64,000 nucleotides of DNA from Bacteroidales bacterium (GTDB lineage: Bacteria > Bacteroidota > Bacteroidia > Bacteroidales > Paludibacteraceae): positions 1 through 64,000 of the forward strand of contig SFDZ01000017.1 in assembly GCA_004557405.1 (NCBI GenBank), written 5' to 3'. Under the pieces are notes generated by a model, which was given only the letters and a program-made list of their open reading frames with translations, was not told where the DNA came from and ran no database searches. This document shows positions 17,842 to 25,389 of this stretch, piece by piece (positions within the stretch are counted from its first letter, which is position 1; the number at the start of each line of letters is the position of its first letter). The position numbers were made by a program, and so were the translations under genes.

Positions 17842-19239
17842 ATGAGAAAAATTACCCTTTTGATGGCCGCTTTGATATGCGGCACAGTGGCTGCAAATGC
17901 CGAAGAAAACATTACGGTAAACGACATCGTTTACACCATTAATAGCGATGGAGAAACCGTGGTTGTAGGCAACAACCAAGCGTATACCGGCAACCCTGAT
18001 GTAGAACTGCCCGACACCATTGAGTACAGCGCTAAAAAATATGCCGTAACTTCAGTTTCGACTGCAGCATTTGAGAACAATACAACTATCAAGACTTTGA
18101 ATGTCAATGTGCCGATTATTGGTCTGGGGGCATTTCGGCGCTCAGCACTCGAAGCTGTAACGCTGGGCGAGCGCGTTACCGCTTTAGGGATAGGAGCATT
18201 TGAGAAAACAAAACTGACAACGGTACACATTCCCGCCGGAGTAAGCGACATCTCGACCTATAACGATCAGCCGTTCTGCAACTGCCAAGACCTCACCGCC
18301 ATTACCGTGGCCGAAGAGAATACGACATACTGCGCTATCGATGGCGTGCTGTACAACAAGGACGTTACGCGCCTTATTACCTTCCCGTTGGCCAAGAAAT
18401 TCGAAGGTTTCCGTGAAACGGTTACGCAAATTGGAAGCGGAGCGTTTAAGGATTATAATGGATTTGACACCTTGGTTATTCCGAAACGTATGGACAAGTG
18501 TGGTGCTGCATTCCAATCTTCATCTGTCAAAACAGTGATTGCCGAGAATACATTCTTGAATAACTCATTCCAAAACTGCAATAAAATTGAGACCATCATA
18601 CTTGGCGTAGGTTTCCAAAACATTGGTGACTTGACATTCAAGGGTTGTACCGCATTGCGCACCATTGTCTGCAAAGGTGAAACTATGCCCGTAATGCTAC
18701 AAACCAACACCAGTTATTGGCCTTGCTTCGGAGAAGTGGATAAATCGCAGGTTACGGTATTTGTGCCTTGCGGCAAATCGGCCGGCTACATCGCCGACAC
18801 CGACAAATGGGCTGATTTTACGAACATTAAGGATACGCTGTTTTACGATTTGCAAGTAGCATCGGCCAACGAAACCCAAGGCACGGTAGCCATCACCACT
18901 GCCCCCGACTGCACCACCGATGCCCAAATTGAAGCAACGCCTGTAAGCGGATATAAATTTGTGAAGTGGAGCGACGACAACACCGAAAACCCGCGTACGC
19001 TGACCGTAGCACAATATGCGACCATAGCATTAACTGCCGAATTTGAAGCCGTAACGCCCACTGCGTTGAATGCCGTAACTACATCGTCCGTCTATGCCGA
19101 AAACGGCCGCATCTATGGTGCCGAAGGCGCTCGCATCTACGACCTGCTCGGCCGCGACGTAACGCGCCAGAACGGCTCACTGAGTGGTGTGTATGTTGTA
19201 AAAACCGCGAACGCTACACAAAAAGTTATCGTTAAATAA
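17842..19239 (+). CDS. BspA-like leucine-rich-repeat surface protein, probable T9SS cargo
   Basis: 465 residues. A signal peptide (MRKITLLMAALICGTVAANA) precedes LRR_5/BspA-type repeats (about 60-320) with the LGAFRRSALEAVTLGERV pattern. A ~65-residue repeat domain with GYKFVKWSDDNTENPRTLTV, like the InlB B-repeat, follows. The last ~45 residues (RIYDLLGRDVTRQNGSLSG, then VYVVK) resemble a T9SS type A sorting domain, so export across the outer membrane and surface attachment are predicted. BspA proteins bind host or matrix proteins in other species; the ligand here is unknown. The C-terminal segment nearly matches that of the broken gene at 28.2-30.2 kb. Confidence 0.85.
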   Translation: MRKITLLMAALICGTVAANAEENITVNDIVYTINSDGETVVVGNNQAYTGNPDVELPDTIEYSAKKYAVTSVSTAAFENNTTIKTLNVNVPIIGLGAFRRSALEAVTLGERVTALGIGAFEKTKLTTVHIPAGVSDISTYNDQPFCNCQDLTAITVAEENTTYCAIDGVLYNKDVTRLITFPLAKKFEGFRETVTQIGSGAFKDYNGFDTLVIPKRMDKCGAAFQSSSVKTVIAENTFLNNSFQNCNKIETIILGVGFQNIGDLTFKGCTALRTIVCKGETMPVMLQTNTSYWPCFGEVDKSQVTVFVPCGKSAGYIADTDKWADFTNIKDTLFYDLQVASANETQGTVAITTAPDCTTDAQIEATPVSGYKFVKWSDDNTENPRTLTVAQYATIALTAEFEAVTPTALNAVTTSSVYAENGRIYGAEGARIYDLLGRDVTRQNGSLSGVYVVKTANATQKVIVK

Positions 19240-19361
19240 TTTGTAGGAACGTACAATTAGTAACGAGGAGCGAGAAAAAAAATCTCGCTCCTCCTTGTTT
19301 TTTTACTCGCTAAATCCCAAAGGGGACTTAAAGCCCTCCTTCAGGAGGGTTTGGGAGGTAG
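19240..19361. repeat. 3' flanking repeat of LRR locus 1
   Basis: The stretch after the stop holds a terminator, a CTCGCTAAAT word and then a GCCCTCC/GGAGGGTTTGGGAGG inverted pair. The same order and much of the sequence recur after the second LRR gene at 30228-30427. The end segments 19319-19361 and 30383-30427 are nearly identical. Confidence 0.75.
19265..19302 (+). terminator. Terminator of LRR gene 1
   Basis: A perfect 11-bp GAGGAGCGAGA stem (19265-19275 with 19283-19293), a 7-nt loop and a following T-run. Confidence 0.85.
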
Positions 19362-19368
19362 AACTACG

Positions 19369-19450
19369 AAACAAAGAACCAAGATTTTACCCCTAACCCC
19401 TTAAACCTATTAAACTTTGAAACCTTTAAACTTCACTTTTGCACTTTTTA
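19369..19450. repeat. Dispersed intergenic repeat, copy 2 (inverted relative to 395-487)
   Basis: The 19369-19406 core is the reverse complement of 450-487 with 2 mismatches in 38. The rest (TTAAACTTTGAAACC words, then ACTTTTGCACTTTTT) also mirrors copy 1. No gene was seen here. Confidence 0.75.
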
Positions 19451-19474
19451 CTGCGCAACACCGGCGCGAAAAAA

Positions 19475-19511
19475 AACAGCGAAGCGATTGAAACTCAATC
19501 ACTTCGCTGTT
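19475..19511 (-). terminator. Terminator after tRNA-Arg
   Basis: A long hairpin: 6 bp next to a 3-nt loop (19486-19491 with 19495-19500), one mismatch, then 10 bp (19475-19484 with 19502-19511). A T-run follows in the leftward direction. It ends the pnp-tRNA transcript or the tRNA alone. Confidence 0.75.
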
Positions 19512-19518
19512 CGCGTTG

Positions 19519-19590
19519 TACGCCCATACGGAGTCGAACCGTAATCAAGGGAACCGGAATCCCTCATTCTATCCATTAAACTATGGGCGC
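19519..19590 (-). tRNA. tRNA-Arg (anticodon CCG)
   Basis: A 72-nt cloverleaf read leftward from 19590. The anticodon stem AGGGA/TCCCT encloses the loop TTCCGGT, giving anticodon CCG (codon CGG). T arm TACGG-TTCGACT-CCGTA. The acceptor closes with a G1-T72 wobble, then discriminator A. CCA is not encoded. It starts 36 nt after pnp on the same strand. Confidence 0.93.
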
Positions 19591-19626
19591 ATGTCGGCAT
19601 CGCCGATTGGGCGACACCGGCGGTTT

Positions 19627-21855
19627 TTACATGTTGCGACGATTTTCAGGGTCGCGGAAGTCGGTCGGTGCCGCGTGTTCGCGTCGTGGACGGCGTTCGC
19701 CACGGTCGGGGCGTTGGCGACGCTCCGGCTCGGTGTAACCTTCCGGTTTCTCTTTCAGCACACGTGCCGAGAGTTTGAATTTGCCTGTTTTTTCGTCGAT
19801 TTCGAGCAATTTCACGCGGATGGTGTCGCCCTCTTTCAAGCCGGTTTCTTCGATGGTTTCGAAGCGTTTCCAATCGATTTCGGAGATGTGCAACAGACCT
19901 TCTTTGCCCGGCATAAACTCGACGAATGCGCCGTACGGCATCAGCGATTTTACTTTCGAGTCGTACTCTTCGCCAACTTCGGGCAGAGCCACGATGGCTT
20001 TGATTTTCTCGATGGCGCAGTCGATAGAGGCGCGGTTCGAGGCTGCCACTTCCACAATGCCCACATTGTCGTCCTCGTCGATGGAGATAACGGCGCCCGA
20101 TTCGGCTTGAATGCCTTGTATGATTTTGCCGCCGGGGCCAATCACGGCGCCGATCAACTCTTTCGGGATGGTCATGGTAACGATGCGTGGTGCGTGCGGT
20201 TTCAGGTCGGCGCGCGGTTCGGGCATCACTTCGAGCATTTTGCCGAGAATGTGTGCGCGTCCTTCTTTGGCTTGCATCAGTGCTTTTTCCAGAATTTCGT
20301 AACTCAATCCATCGACTTTGATGTCCATTTGTGTGGCGGTGATGCCGTCTTTGGTGCCGGTTACTTTGAAGTCCATGTCGCCGAGGTGGTCTTCGTCGCC
20401 GAGTATGTCGCTCAGCACGGCGTAGTTGGTGCCTTTATTTTCTGAAATCAATCCCATGGCGATGCCCGATACCGGTTTTTTGATTTGCACACCGGCGTCC
20501 ATCAGTGCGAGGCAGCCGGCGCATACCGTAGCCATCGACGACGAACCGTTCGATTCGAGAATGTCGGAAACGACGCGGATGCTGTACGGGTAGTTTTCGG
20601 GAATCATGTTTTTGAGGGCGCGGCAAGCCAGGTTGCCATGGCCTATTTCGCGGCGGCCGACACCGCGTTGTGCTTTGGCTTCGCCCGTTGCAAACGGCGG
20701 GAAGTTGTAGTGCAGCAAGAAACGGTCGGTGCCTTGAATGAGGGCTTCGTCGATGATTTTTTCGTCGCGTTTGGTGCCGAGTGTTACGGTCGAGAGCGAC
20801 TGTGTTTCGCCACGTGTGAATATGGCCGAGCCGTGTGGGCCGGGCAGGTAGCCGACTTCGCACCAGATGGGACGAATTTCGTTGGTTTTGCGACCATCGA
20901 GGCGTTTGCCTTCGTCGAGTACGGCGCGGCGCATGGCCTCTTTTTCTACATCGTGGTAGTAGCGGTCGATCATGCCCTCTTTTTCGGCCAATTCTTCTTC
21001 GGTGAATTGTGCTTTGAAGTCGGCACAAATCTCTTTGAACATGGCTTCGCGGTGGTGTTTGTCGGTGTCGGCCGAGGTGGCTTGTGCGTAGGCGCGTTCG
21101 TAGCAGAAGTCGTGTACGCGTTGGCGCAACTCTTCGTCGTTTTCTTCGTGGCAGTATTCGCGTTTCACTGTTTTGCCGGCGGCTTCCATCAGTTCTATTT
21201 GCGCTTGGCATTGTGGTTTGATGGCTTCGTGTGCGGCTTTGATGGCTTCGAGCATCTCTTGTTCGGTTACCTCTTTCATTTCGCCTTCCACCATCATGAT
21301 GTTGTCCAATGTGGCTGCCACCATCAGTTCGATGTCGGCGTGTTCGAGTTGTTCGAATGTGGGGTTGATAACCATTTTGCCATCGACGCGTGCTACGCGC
21401 ACTTCGGAAATCGGGCCTTCGAACGGAATGTCGGACACGGCCAGAGCAGCAGATGCGGCCAAGCCGGCCAGCGAGTCGGGTGTTTCGATGCCGTCGGCCG
21501 AGTAGAGCGTTACGTTGACGAATGTTTCGGCGTGGTAGTTGCTCGGGAAGAGCGGGCGCAGGGCGCGGTCCACCAAGCGGGCTATCAGAATTTCGTAATC
21601 GTCGGCGCGGCCTTCGCGACGTGTGAAACCGCCGGGGAAACGCCCTGCCGATGCAAATTTTTCTTTGTACTCAACTGTCAGTGGCATGAAGTCGGTGCCG
21701 GGCACAGCCTCTTTGGCGGAGCATACGGTAGCCAACAACATGGTTTTTCCGCATGTTACCATTACGGCGCCATCGGCCTGTTTGGCCAATTTGCCTGTCT
21801 CGAGTGTAATGGTACGTCCATCACCGAGTGTGATGGTTTTTGTAACTACGTTCAT
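19627..21855 (-). CDS. pnp: Polyribonucleotide nucleotidyltransferase (PNPase)
   Basis: Phosphorolytic 3'-5' exoribonuclease of mRNA turnover. The 742-residue frame shows two RNase PH-like domains (for example PLTVEYKEKFASAGRFPGGF and the second core QRGVGRREIGHGNLA), a KH domain with IGAVIGPGGKIIQGIQ, and a C-terminal S1 domain (MPYGAFVEFMPGKEGLLHIS). A basic Arg/Pro-rich tail of ~35 residues (RRQRPDRGERRPRREH) ends the protein and may help bind RNA. tRNA-Arg lies immediately downstream on the same strand. Confidence 0.97.
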   Translation of the reverse strand: MNVVTKTITLGDGRTITLETGKLAKQADGAVMVTCGKTMLLATVCSAKEAVPGTDFMPLTVEYKEKFASAGRFPGGFTRREGRADDYEILIARLVDRALRPLFPSNYHAETFVNVTLYSADGIETPDSLAGLAASAALAVSDIPFEGPISEVRVARVDGKMVINPTFEQLEHADIELMVAATLDNIMMVEGEMKEVTEQEMLEAIKAAHEAIKPQCQAQIELMEAAGKTVKREYCHEENDEELRQRVHDFCYERAYAQATSADTDKHHREAMFKEICADFKAQFTEEELAEKEGMIDRYYHDVEKEAMRRAVLDEGKRLDGRKTNEIRPIWCEVGYLPGPHGSAIFTRGETQSLSTVTLGTKRDEKIIDEALIQGTDRFLLHYNFPPFATGEAKAQRGVGRREIGHGNLACRALKNMIPENYPYSIRVVSDILESNGSSSMATVCAGCLALMDAGVQIKKPVSGIAMGLISENKGTNYAVLSDILGDEDHLGDMDFKVTGTKDGITATQMDIKVDGLSYEILEKALMQAKEGRAHILGKMLEVMPEPRADLKPHAPRIVTMTIPKELIGAVIGPGGKIIQGIQAESGAVISIDEDDNVGIVEVAASNRASIDCAIEKIKAIVALPEVGEEYDSKVKSLMPYGAFVEFMPGKEGLLHISEIDWKRFETIEETGLKEGDTIRVKLLEIDEKTGKFKLSARVLKEKPEGYTEPERRQRPDRGERRPRREHAAPTDFRDPENRRNM

Positions 21856-21899
21856 AAAAAATTACAGAATTAAAAATTATACCTCTTATAAAAATCGTG

Positions 21900-21907
21900 C
21901 AAAGGTA
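21900..21907 (-). promoter_or_regulatory. Promoter -7 element of pnp
   Basis: TACCTTTG followed by CA, 44 nt before the pnp ATG. A run of nine A/T bases precedes it, and no clear TTG partner was found. Confidence 0.6.
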
Positions 21908-22018
21908 CAAAAAAAAATCGAATCTTGCATCGTTTCGGCGCAGTTATTGTTATTTTGTTTTTTAATATGCTGATAATTAGTATGTTCGATGTGCGTGTGT
22001 CGGATTTTGTCGCAAAAA

Positions 22019-22051
22019 TTTGCACGTTTCAAAAATAAATGTTTACATTTG
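22019..22051 (+). promoter_or_regulatory. Promoter of gpsA
   Basis: TTTG at 22019-22022, a 21-nt spacer and TACATTTG at 22044-22051. The leader to the ATG at 22189 is about 135 nt and shows no recognised element. The 21908-22018 part of this ~330-nt gap also holds nothing I can name. Confidence 0.55.
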
Positions 22052-22188
22052 TAGATTGATATAAATCGTTGTGCCGCGGCGCGTGGCGATAGGCGTGTGG
22101 CGTGTTTAATGTGCTGTGCATTAGCGCGTTGCATGTTTGTGAGTACGCTGTCGGGTGCTGCGTTTGAATGCAAAAAATGTAACTAATT

Positions 22189-23187
22189 ATGGGAGAATCA
22201 CGTTTACGCGTTGCTGTAATGGGTGGTGGCAGTTGGGCTACCGGCATTGCAAAAATAGTGATGGACAATGAGCCGGAGATGATTTGGTATATGCGCCGGC
22301 AGGAGCAGATTGACGAATTTATGCGTACAAGTCGCAATCCGTCGTATTTGTCGAGTGTCAAATTCGATATTGACCGCATTCATTTTACATCGAAAATCAA
22401 TCAGGCGGTGAAAAATGCCGATGTGCTGATTTTTGCCACGCCTTCGCCGTTTCTGAAACAGCATCTGAAGAAGTTGCGTTTGCGGCTCGATAGTAAAATA
22501 GTGGTGTCGGCCATCAAAGGCATTGTGCCGGACGAGAATATGGTAGTGTCCGAATATTTTCATCAGGTGTATAGCATTCCGTTCGAACAGATTGCGGTGT
22601 TGAGCGGTCCGTGCCACGCCGAAGAGGTGGCGCTGGAGCGTACGTCGTACCTCACCATCGCTTGTGCCGACCGCGAACGGGCGCGTCAGTTGTCGCCCAT
22701 CTTTACCAATCGCTATGTGCAGACCTACACCAGCGACGATACATACGGAATAGAGTATGCGTCGGTGATGAAAAATATCTACGCCATTGCGGTGGGCATT
22801 TGTCATGGCTTGAAGTATGGCGATAATTTTCAGGCGGTGTTGGTGTCGAACGCCATTCAGGAGATGAACCGTTTTTGCAACGCCGCTCATCCGTTCCATC
22901 GCAATCTGCAGGAGTCGGTCTATCTGGGCGACTTGTTGGTAACGGCCTATTCGAAATTCAGCCGCAACCGCACGTTTGGCAACATGATTGGCAAAGGTTA
23001 CAGCGTGAAAACAGCGCAGGTGGAGATGGAGATGATAGCCGAAGGTTACTACGGCACAAAATGTATCCACGAACTGAACGAAAAATATCAGGTGAACATG
23101 CCGATACTCGATGCTGTGTATTCCATTCTGTATCAGCGTCGGCAGCCGTCGTGCGTGATGCGCGAACTGACCAAAAAACTGATGTAG
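22189..23187 (+). CDS. gpsA: Glycerol-3-phosphate dehydrogenase [NAD(P)+]
   Basis: Reduces dihydroxyacetone phosphate to sn-glycerol 3-phosphate for phospholipid synthesis. The 332-residue product has the N-terminal Rossmann fingerprint VAVMGGGSWATGIAKIV. NADVLIFATPSPFLKQHL and the conserved LSGPCHAEEV follow, then a C-terminal helical domain with MKNIYAIAVGICHGLKYGDN, which carries the catalytic Lys region. It opens a rightward run with pgi and the nucleosidase. Confidence 0.93.
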   Translation: MGESRLRVAVMGGGSWATGIAKIVMDNEPEMIWYMRRQEQIDEFMRTSRNPSYLSSVKFDIDRIHFTSKINQAVKNADVLIFATPSPFLKQHLKKLRLRLDSKIVVSAIKGIVPDENMVVSEYFHQVYSIPFEQIAVLSGPCHAEEVALERTSYLTIACADRERARQLSPIFTNRYVQTYTSDDTYGIEYASVMKNIYAIAVGICHGLKYGDNFQAVLVSNAIQEMNRFCNAAHPFHRNLQESVYLGDLLVTAYSKFSRNRTFGNMIGKGYSVKTAQVEMEMIAEGYYGTKCIHELNEKYQVNMPILDAVYSILYQRRQPSCVMRELTKKLM

Positions 23188-23230
23188 CCGAAACGACAAT
23201 AATAACAAAAATAAAAATAGCAAATTGATT

Positions 23231-24574
23231 ATGAAAGACATTACTTTGAACATTGAGAAAGCGTTTGGCTTTGTGTCGGCCGACGCCGTAAAACAGTATG
23301 CACCGAAAGCAGCCGAGTGTCTGCACATGCTGCACGAAGGCACGGGCAAAGGCAACGATTTTTTGGGCTGGCTCCGTTTGCCGGCGGACATCGAGGTCGA
23401 ACTCGATGCCATAGAGGCTGCGGCCAAAACCCTGCGCGACAAGTGCGAAGTGGTGGTGGTGGTCGGCATCGGCGGTAGTTACCTTGGTGCCAAAGCCGTG
23501 AACGAAGCGCTCGCCGATTCGTTCGAGTGGCTGAAAAAAGAGCACAAGGCACCGATTATCGTTTATGCCGGTCAGAACATCGGCGAAGATTACCTGTACG
23601 AGTTGCAAGCGATGCTCAAGACCAAGCGTTTCGGCATCATCTCTATTTCGAAGTCGGGCACGACGACCGAGCCGGCGTTGGCATTCCGCCTGCTGAAAAC
23701 GCAACTCGAAGAACAACAAGGCAAGGCCGCTGCCCAAGAGTTGATCGTGTGCATTACCGACAAAGCGCGCGGCGCTCTGCGCACGTTGGCTACGCAGGAG
23801 GGCTACAAAACATTTGTCATTGCCGACAATGTGGGCGGACGTTTTTCGGTGTTGTCGCCTGTGGGTTTGCTGCCTATCGCTGCTGCCGGATTCGACATTC
23901 GCCAATTGGTGGCCGGCGCGCTGCGCATGCAGCAGGTGTGCGCTTCGGAGAATTTCGACGAAAATCCGGCCGCACAATACGCCGCCGTGCGTAACGAGTT
24001 GTATAAATCGGGCAAAAAAATCGAAATTTTGGTCAATTTCCACCCGAAATTGCACTATGTATCGGAGTGGTGGAAACAACTGTACGGTGAGAGCGAAGGC
24101 AAGGAACACAGAGGCATTTTCCCCGCATCGGTCGATTTCACAACCGATTTGCACTCGATGGGACAGTGGATTCAGGACGGCGAACGCACCATTTTCGAAA
24201 CCGTCATCTCGGTCGAACAAATGAACCACGAAGTGCGTGTGCCATCGAACGATGCCAACCTCGACGGGCTCAACTTCTTGGCCGGCAAACGTGTCGATGA
24301 AGTGAACAAGATGGCCGAACTCGGCACCATGCTGGCTCACGTCGATGGCGGCGTGCCGAACCTGAAAATCGAATTGCCGCAACTGAACGAGTACTATTTG
24401 GGCGAGTTGCTCTATTTCTTCGAAAAAGCATGCGGCATCAGCGGTTATATGTTGGGCGTCAATCCGTTCGACCAACCGGGTGTCGAGGCTTACAAAAAGA
24501 ATATGTTTGCACTGCTCGACAAACCGGGCTACGAAGAGGCGTCGAAAGCCATCAAAGAGCGTTTGGCTAAATAA
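23231..24574 (+). CDS. pgi: Glucose-6-phosphate isomerase
   Basis: Interconverts glucose 6-phosphate and fructose 6-phosphate in glycolysis. The 447-residue form is the short bacterial type. Recognisable parts are VVVGIGGSYLGAKAV, the phosphate-binding SISKSGTTTEPALAFR, and ACGISGYMLGVNPFDQPGVE near the C-terminus. ATG 23231 is preferred over an upstream in-frame TTG at 23225. It lies 43 nt after gpsA and 7 nt before the next gene, so an operon is likely. Confidence 0.96.
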   Translation: MKDITLNIEKAFGFVSADAVKQYAPKAAECLHMLHEGTGKGNDFLGWLRLPADIEVELDAIEAAAKTLRDKCEVVVVVGIGGSYLGAKAVNEALADSFEWLKKEHKAPIIVYAGQNIGEDYLYELQAMLKTKRFGIISISKSGTTTEPALAFRLLKTQLEEQQGKAAAQELIVCITDKARGALRTLATQEGYKTFVIADNVGGRFSVLSPVGLLPIAAAGFDIRQLVAGALRMQQVCASENFDENPAAQYAAVRNELYKSGKKIEILVNFHPKLHYVSEWWKQLYGESEGKEHRGIFPASVDFTTDLHSMGQWIQDGERTIFETVISVEQMNHEVRVPSNDANLDGLNFLAGKRVDEVNKMAELGTMLAHVDGGVPNLKIELPQLNEYYLGELLYFFEKACGISGYMLGVNPFDQPGVEAYKKNMFALLDKPGYEEASKAIKERLAK

Positions 24575-24581
24575 TGGCGGT

Positions 24582-25331
24582 ATGAAAATAGGCATTGTAG
24601 CATCGCAGTACGAAGAGATCGAGCGTTTGGTCGAACCGGTGGAGCACAAACAGGTGGTCGAAGCCTGCGGACGCGTGTTCTACGAATACCAATACGATGG
24701 TCTTGACGTTGTGGCGGTGTTTTCGCACTGGGGCAAAGTCGGCGCAGCGGTAACTGTGTCGATTTTGCTCGAGCGTTTCAAACCGGACGTTTTGATCTCG
24801 GTGGGAACGAGTAGTGCCGTCATTCCCGAGTTGAGCGTCGGCGATGTGGTGGTGGGGCAGCGCTTGTTTCAGCACGACATGGACATGCGTCCCGTGTTTC
24901 GTCGCTACGAAGTGCCGCTGTCGGGCGTAACGTCGTATGCCACGCACGAACACGAACAGCGTTTGGCAGCCGATGCGGTGCATAACCTGTTGAAACAGTC
25001 GAAAGAGTTGCGGCGCGAACTGTTGGCGTACAATGTGTCGGCACCGAAGTTGCACCTCGGCGATATGGCGTGTGGCGATTTGCTGATAGCCGGCGCTGCG
25101 CGCAAAGCCGCCATCAATCGTAATTTGCCATCGGTGGTTTGTGTCGATATGGAGTGTGCCGCCATGGCGCAGGTGTGTGCCGAATTTGCCGTGCCTTGCG
25201 TGTTTGTGCGCGTGGTAACCGATGCTGCCAACGAAGTAACCGACGACGAGACAGCCACGCATTTCAAAACCGAATTTTCGGCACGGTACAACGTGGCGCT
25301 GCTGCATTCGATGCTGGATTTGTACCGATAA
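24582..25331 (+). CDS. 5'-methylthioadenosine/S-adenosylhomocysteine nucleosidase (MTAN family)
   Basis: Cleaves adenine from MTA or SAH, recycling methionine-cycle by-products. The 249-residue product starts MKIGIVASQYEE. Its body has FSHWGKVGAAVTVSILLERF, VGTSSAV, the acidic VDMECAAMAQVC (Glu binds the ribose) and RVVTDAANEV with the general-acid Asp. Members of the wider nucleoside phosphorylase family look similar, so substrate choice is inferred. ATG 24582 follows the pgi stop by 7 nt; the frame is open further upstream but inside pgi. Confidence 0.87.
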   Translation: MKIGIVASQYEEIERLVEPVEHKQVVEACGRVFYEYQYDGLDVVAVFSHWGKVGAAVTVSILLERFKPDVLISVGTSSAVIPELSVGDVVVGQRLFQHDMDMRPVFRRYEVPLSGVTSYATHEHEQRLAADAVHNLLKQSKELRRELLAYNVSAPKLHLGDMACGDLLIAGAARKAAINRNLPSVVCVDMECAAMAQVCAEFAVPCVFVRVVTDAANEVTDDETATHFKTEFSARYNVALLHSMLDLYR

Positions 25332-25389
25332 ACACTAAAAAACACAGAAAAACACCTTAAATCTTTTCACTATTAAAACACAATTTTTT

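Noticed and set aside
19240..19518. Mobile element insertion site between LRR gene 1 and tRNA-Arg
   Set aside because: No integrase, transposase or duplicated tRNA end was found; the repeats alone do not show an integrated element.
20485..21873. Open frame of about 460 codons antisense to pnp
   Set aside because: Phe/Val/Gly-rich shadow of a fully conserved pnp; no promoter or terminator of its own.
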